Origin: an uncultured beta proteobacterium
Lineage (GTDB): Bacteria; Pseudomonadota; Gammaproteobacteria; Burkholderiales; Burkholderiaceae
Direction of reading: 5' to 3'
Length of the DNA stretch: 8,860 bases
Assembly (NCBI GenBank): GCA_903843315.1
Contig: CAIMPQ010000059.1
Span: forward strand, 1-8,860
Positions 5,969 through 8,860 of the stretch are shown in pieces. How positions within the stretch are numbered: position 1 is the stretch's first letter; each line of letters opens with the position of its first letter. Below the pieces are notes generated by a model, which did no database searches, was not told where the DNA came from, and saw only the letters and a list, made by a program, of their open reading frames with translations. A program made the translations under genes and the position numbers.

Positions 5969-6745
5969 TTACTTTTCTACGAAGGCACGTTCGAATACGT
6001 AGTCACCAAGTTGGCCTAAGCTTGGGGAGACTTTAAAGCCTTTAGCATCAAGCATTTCAGCAGTTTCCTTCAGCATGGAGGGGCTACCGCAAATCATCGC
6101 TCGATCTACTGTTGGATCCAATGGGGGCAATCCTATATCCTTAAACAGCTGACCCGATTCAATGGCTGTGGTGAGTCGGCCAGTGTGCTTAAAGGCTTCA
6201 CGAGTCACCGTTGGATAGTAGATTAACTTTTCACGAATTAGTTCACCTAGGAATTCATCTTGGGTGAGTTCATTCTTAATGTAATCGCCGTAAGCCAGTT
6301 CGCTTACCAAGCGTACTCCATGAATGAGAACTACTTTTTCAAACTTATCATAAGTTTCTGGGTCACGAATAATGCTCATGAAGGGGGCAAGTCCGGTTCC
6401 GGTACTAAATAGATAAAGATGCTTACCTGGGTTCAAATCGTCAATTACTAAAGTCCCTACTGACTTTTCACTTACCAAGATAGGGTCGCCTACTTTAATT
6501 TTCTGGAGTCGTGAGGTGAGTGGACCTTCTTGAACCTTGATGCTTAAGAATTCCAGGTGCTCTTCATAATTAGGGCTAGCAACACTATAGGCTCTGACTA
6601 GGGGTTTGCCTTCTACCTCAAGACCAATCATCAAAAAATGGCCACTTCGAAAGCGAAGTCCTTTATTGCGGGTAGTAGTAAAGCTAAAAAGGGTGTCATT
6701 CCAATGGTGAACGGTTAAAACGGTTTCAGTGTTGTAGGCTGCCAT
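5969..6745 (-). CDS. fpr: Ferredoxin/flavodoxin-NADP(+) reductase
   Basis: A 258-residue soluble FAD enzyme that passes electrons between NADPH and ferredoxin or flavodoxin. RAYSVAS (51-57) is the FAD-binding RxYS motif. EGPLTSRL (73-80) matches the second FAD-contacting stretch (usual form G-x-x-T-S/T-x-x-L). GTGLAPFMSIIRDPETY (116-132) is the NADP pyrophosphate loop and CGSPSML (219-225) the nicotinamide-side Cys motif. The end VFERAFVEK is the extended C-terminus of the bacterial subclass seen in Azotobacter and Rhodobacter FPR, where the residues after the aromatic one stack on FAD (family knowledge). Length is normal and no key residue is missing. ATG 6745 has only a weak ribosome site (AAGC). 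It is transcribed away from dsbB; see the operator-like cluster at 6776-6800. Likely roles are oxidative stress defence or supply of reduced ferredoxin or flavodoxin. Confidence 0.95.
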   Translation of the reverse strand: MAAYNTETVLTVHHWNDTLFSFTTTRNKGLRFRSGHFLMIGLEVEGKPLVRAYSVASPNYEEHLEFLSIKVQEGPLTSRLQKIKVGDPILVSEKSVGTLVIDDLNPGKHLYLFSTGTGLAPFMSIIRDPETYDKFEKVVLIHGVRLVSELAYGDYIKNELTQDEFLGELIREKLIYYPTVTREAFKHTGRLTTAIESGQLFKDIGLPPLDPTVDRAMICGSPSMLKETAEMLDAKGFKVSPSLGQLGDYVFERAFVEK

Positions 6746-6775
6746 AAAAGCTTAATCAGGATTCGTTGTCTAAAA

Positions 6776-6800
6776 CCTCAATTATCCTCAATCTTGAGGA
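6776..6800. promoter_or_regulatory. Operator-like CCTCAA/TTGAGG cluster at the fpr promoter
   Basis: CCTCAA occurs at 6776-6781 and again at 6786-6791, exactly ten bases apart, and is followed by its inverse TTGAGG at 6794-6799. TCCTCAA-TC-TTGAGGA (6785-6800) is a perfect inverted repeat. On minus, GATAAT (6786-6781) is a good -10 for fpr and TTGCCC (6812-6807) a possible -35 with a long 20-base spacer that contains most of the palindrome. Repressor or MerR-like activator binding is inferred. Confidence 0.5.
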
Positions 6801-6839
6801 GCTACAGGGCAAATCTGGGCCTCTATTTCCAATTAACTT

Positions 6840-6868
6840 TTTATAAGATATCCACTTTTGGTTATAAA
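6840..6868 (+). promoter_or_regulatory. Candidate sigma-70 promoter for dsbB
   Basis: TTTATA (6840-6845), 17 bases, then TATAAA (6863-6868) match consensus at four and five of six positions. Transcription would begin near 6875, about 40 bases before the dsbB start. Confidence 0.35.
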
Positions 6869-6915
6869 GCCGTTGGTTTAAGGCTTTTGGAAGATGTTCT
6901 CGCTATCATCTAGGA

Positions 6916-7404
6916 ATGAACCGTGCTCAATATCTATCTATTTCTTTATTCAGCCTTAGTTTGGTGATTTTTGCTGTGATACTGCAGCAGACTGGTTATC
7001 AGGGCGTTAGTTTTTTGCCATGCCCCTTATGCATTTTGCAAAGAATTGCCTATTTTGGAATTGCCATTAGCTGTTTTTTGGCGGCAGGTATTTCCCCATT
7101 AAAAAAATCGTTCCAATTTCTAGCGGTGCTATCGGCCGCATTTGGCGGAGCCATTGCCGGTAAACAAGTTTGGCTGTTATCTCACCCAGAGGCCTCTTGT
7201 GGAGTGGATCCCCTTGAGGTATGGATAAATCAATTTCAGTTAGCGCAAGGATTGCCTTGGTTATTTAAGGCTGATGGTATATGTTCTGCCAAGTTACCTA
7301 CAATTTTGGGTTTGCAGGTTCCAGAATGGTCATTGCTTTGGTTTTTGGTCTTGCTACTCTTTCTTACTTTAACTTTGTTTAAAAAATCTGTCCCCAAAAG
7401 ATAA
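6916..7404 (+). CDS. dsbB: Disulfide bond formation protein B
   Basis: A 162-residue inner-membrane quinone reductase that reoxidises periplasmic DsbA. Four helices are visible at about residues 8-27, 41-58, 66-84 and 138-154. The first periplasmic loop carries PCPLCILQR with the redox pair C36/C39, and the second carries SCG (C95) and the DGICS Cys (C123), the pair that exchanges with DsbA. R43 matches the conserved Arg after the CxxC motif. Length is normal. ATG 6916 is the only plausible in-frame start, but its AGGA touches the start codon (6912-6915), so initiation may be weak or nearly leaderless. ackA follows after 51 bases on the same strand. Confidence 0.95.
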   Translation: MNRAQYLSISLFSLSLVIFAVILQQTGYQGVSFLPCPLCILQRIAYFGIAISCFLAAGISPLKKSFQFLAVLSAAFGGAIAGKQVWLLSHPEASCGVDPLEVWINQFQLAQGLPWLFKADGICSAKLPTILGLQVPEWSLLWFLVLLLFLTLTLFKKSVPKR

Positions 7405-7455
7405 GCTGCTTTGCAACGCTTCATTTGTTCAATTAATTAAATACGCTCTATATCT

Positions 7456-8649
7456 ATGGCAATTCTGACTGTTAATGCGGGTTCTTCATCTCTCAAATTT
7501 TCAATCTATCCGACCCTCCATGGGTCAGTTCTACCTTCTATCTTGTCGGGAAGTTTTGAGGGTTTAGAGCCGGGTGGAAAAACAGAGTTGCATTATGCCT
7601 ATCAAGGTGTCGAACATGTAGAGCATTTTATAGATCTTAATCAAGACCCGTTTATCGCCGCCTTGACACATCTCAAGGAATTATTGTTAGGGATCGAAGG
7701 GCTACCCCCTATTAGAGCCGTCTCTCATCGCATTGTTCATGGTGGATCGGAGTTTTTTCAACCAGTGATTTCTACAGATGCCATTTTGGAAAAGCTATCA
7801 GCCATGAGCGCACTTGCACCGCTGCATCAGCCACATAGCTTAGATGGCGTGCGCGCCTTTTCTCAAGTATTTCCAAATATTCCTCAAGTGCTCTGTTTTG
7901 ATACAGCATTTCATAAGACGATGAGCTCTCTTGAAACCTCGCTTGCTTTACCAAAAGAGATTACTGACCAAGGGGTACGACGCTACGGCTTTCATGGAAT
8001 TTCTTATCAGTACATTATTGGAGAGTTGATCGAAAACTCTAGCAAGGCAAGAGATAAAGTCTTAATGGCACACCTTGGAAATGGCGCAAGCTTATGCGCT
8101 GCTATTGATGGTAAAAGCATTGCAACAACAATGGGCTTTTCTGCATTAGATGGCTTAATGATGGGTACCCGTAGTGGTTCATTGGACGCTGGAGTGTTGA
8201 TGTATCTCGTTGAGCGTGGTTATACCCACGACCAGCTTCAAGATCTCCTTTATAGAAAAAGTGGTTTGCTGGGTGTGTCGACTATCTCTGCAGACATGCG
8301 TAAATTGAAGGCTGACCAGAGCCCTCTAGCCAAAGAGGCGATAGATTTATTTATATACCGCATTATTCGTGAGTCTGGGGCAATGATTGCTTGTTTGGGG
8401 GGTCTCGATATTATTTCATTCAGCGGTGGCATTGGAGAGCATGATTGGTCCATTCGATCTGCCGTCTGTCAGAAGTTAGCGTGGCTTGGAGTTGAGCTTG
8501 ATGAAAGTCTCAATCGAAAGGCTACCCATCATCTGACTTTAAAAGTGAGCACTCCTCAGAGTCGCGTCGAAGTGTGGGTTGTTCCTACAGATGAGGGTTT
8601 TATGACGGCGCAAGAAGCAGTAAATTTAATAAAAGACCAGTCTTTATAA
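7456..8649 (+). CDS. ackA: Acetate kinase
   Basis: A 397-residue cytoplasmic ASKHA-fold kinase that interconverts acetate + ATP and acetyl phosphate + ADP. NAGSSSLKF (7-15) gives N7, S12 and K14 at canonical positions. HRIVHGG (91-97) supplies the substrate Arg (R92), FDTAFH (148-153) the catalytic Asp149, RRYGFHG (175-181) His180, HLGNGAS (206-212) the nucleotide-binding His/Asn, MGTRSG (236-241) Arg239, GGIGEH (324-329) the adenosine site and E380 the metal-site Glu. All key residues are intact and length is normal. No Shine-Dalgarno is obvious before ATG 7456. No phosphotransacetylase gene (pta) is in the window. Close relatives also act on propionate, so the substrate call is acetate first, propionate possible. 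It may be read through from dsbB, as no terminator lies between. Confidence 0.95.
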   Translation: MAILTVNAGSSSLKFSIYPTLHGSVLPSILSGSFEGLEPGGKTELHYAYQGVEHVEHFIDLNQDPFIAALTHLKELLLGIEGLPPIRAVSHRIVHGGSEFFQPVISTDAILEKLSAMSALAPLHQPHSLDGVRAFSQVFPNIPQVLCFDTAFHKTMSSLETSLALPKEITDQGVRRYGFHGISYQYIIGELIENSSKARDKVLMAHLGNGASLCAAIDGKSIATTMGFSALDGLMMGTRSGSLDAGVLMYLVERGYTHDQLQDLLYRKSGLLGVSTISADMRKLKADQSPLAKEAIDLFIYRIIRESGAMIACLGGLDIISFSGGIGEHDWSIRSAVCQKLAWLGVELDESLNRKATHHLTLKVSTPQSRVEVWVVPTDEGFMTAQEAVNLIKDQSL

Positions 8650-8696
8650 GTCGGGCATTAAAACATCCTCAGGCTATATAGGATCTGGGCGATTAA

Positions 8697-8718
8697 AAAG
8701 GCACCCTAGGGTGCCTTT
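8697..8718. terminator. Bidirectional intrinsic terminator between ackA and lysS
   Basis: AAAGGCACCCT at 8697-8707 is followed by its exact reverse complement at 8708-8718: a GC-cored stem of nine or more pairs with a CTAG-centred loop. TTTATTT follows on plus and TTTTTAAT on minus, so it can stop transcription of both convergent genes. Confidence 0.9.
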
Positions 8719-8760
8719 ATTTCATCTCAAAATTTACTTGAGGATTCTTTTTTCTCTGGA

Positions 8761-8860
8761 TTACTCTTCTTCGCGACGGAGGTGAGGGAATAGAATCACA
8801 TCACGAATGTTTGGAACATCCGTGAGAAGCATGACTAAGCGATCGATACCAATGCCGCAG
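8761..8860 (-). CDS. lysS: Lysyl-tRNA synthetase, C-terminal end only
   Basis: The minus strand encodes the last 32 residues of a protein running off the right edge, with TAA at 8763-8761. CGIGIDRLVML is class II aminoacyl-tRNA synthetase motif 3, whose Arg binds ATP. The following sequence, PNIRDVILFPHLR, is the typical bacterial LysS ending; AspRS and AsnRS motif 3 contexts differ. It charges tRNA-Lys in the cytoplasm. It converges on ackA across the shared terminator. Confidence 0.92.
   Translation of the reverse strand, partial: CGIGIDRLVMLLTDVPNIRDVILFPHLRREEE

Noticed and set aside
6786..6799. Exact SoxR box upstream of fpr
   Set aside because: The half-sites match but the spacing is two bases instead of six, so only a general operator-like element is claimed.
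6866..6887. AAAGCC/GGCTTT inverted repeat before dsbB as a terminator
   Set aside because: Six-base stem with a ten-base loop, only a short T run, and no plus-strand gene upstream to terminate.

Overview
The window looks like a chromosomal piece of a betaproteobacterium of the Burkholderiales, most probably Polynucleobacter or a close relative. This rests on the moderate, slightly AT-leaning base composition, compact gene spacing, an Fpr of the type ending in AFVEK, and the style of the LysS, DsbB and AckA sequences. The genus is inferred from general resemblance, not from a search. There are no rRNA or tRNA genes, insertion sequences, CRISPR arrays or phage genes.

Left part (1-5303, plus strand) is one probable operon. 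It opens with the end of a biotin carrier protein carrying an EVMKL biotinylation site. Next comes a carboxyltransferase of the pyruvate carboxylase / oxaloacetate decarboxylase alpha / transcarboxylase 5S family, coupled by a TGATG overlap. Then follow a complete NitT/TauT-type ABC importer (periplasmic binding protein, permease, ATPase) and a TauE/SafE-like membrane protein. A biotin carboxylase is expected just upstream of the window. The likely job is import of a small organic anion (sulfonate- or carboxylate-like) and its biotin-dependent carboxylation or decarboxylation, with TauE/SafE moving a related anion. The substrate is unknown. The carboxyltransferase keeps the metal- and substrate-binding residues but has Ala where the family's proton-shuttling Thr is expected, so the acceptor may not be pyruvate. 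The TauE/SafE gene has no ordinary start codon for its first helix: a possible +1 frameshift, a rare start or a homopolymer change.

Middle part (5285-5968). A 30-bp perfect AT-rich palindrome covers the TauE/SafE stop codon. Two well-signalled small genes point at each other: a 52-residue acidic protein on plus and a 54-residue charged, His-rich protein on minus. A strong bidirectional terminator separates them. Neither protein is recognised.

Right part (5969-8860). fpr (ferredoxin/flavodoxin-NADP reductase, minus) is divergent from dsbB and ackA (plus). The shared intergenic region has a CCTCAA/TTGAGG operator-like cluster at a candidate fpr promoter. ackA ends at a bidirectional terminator shared with lysS, whose last 32 residues enter from the right edge on minus.
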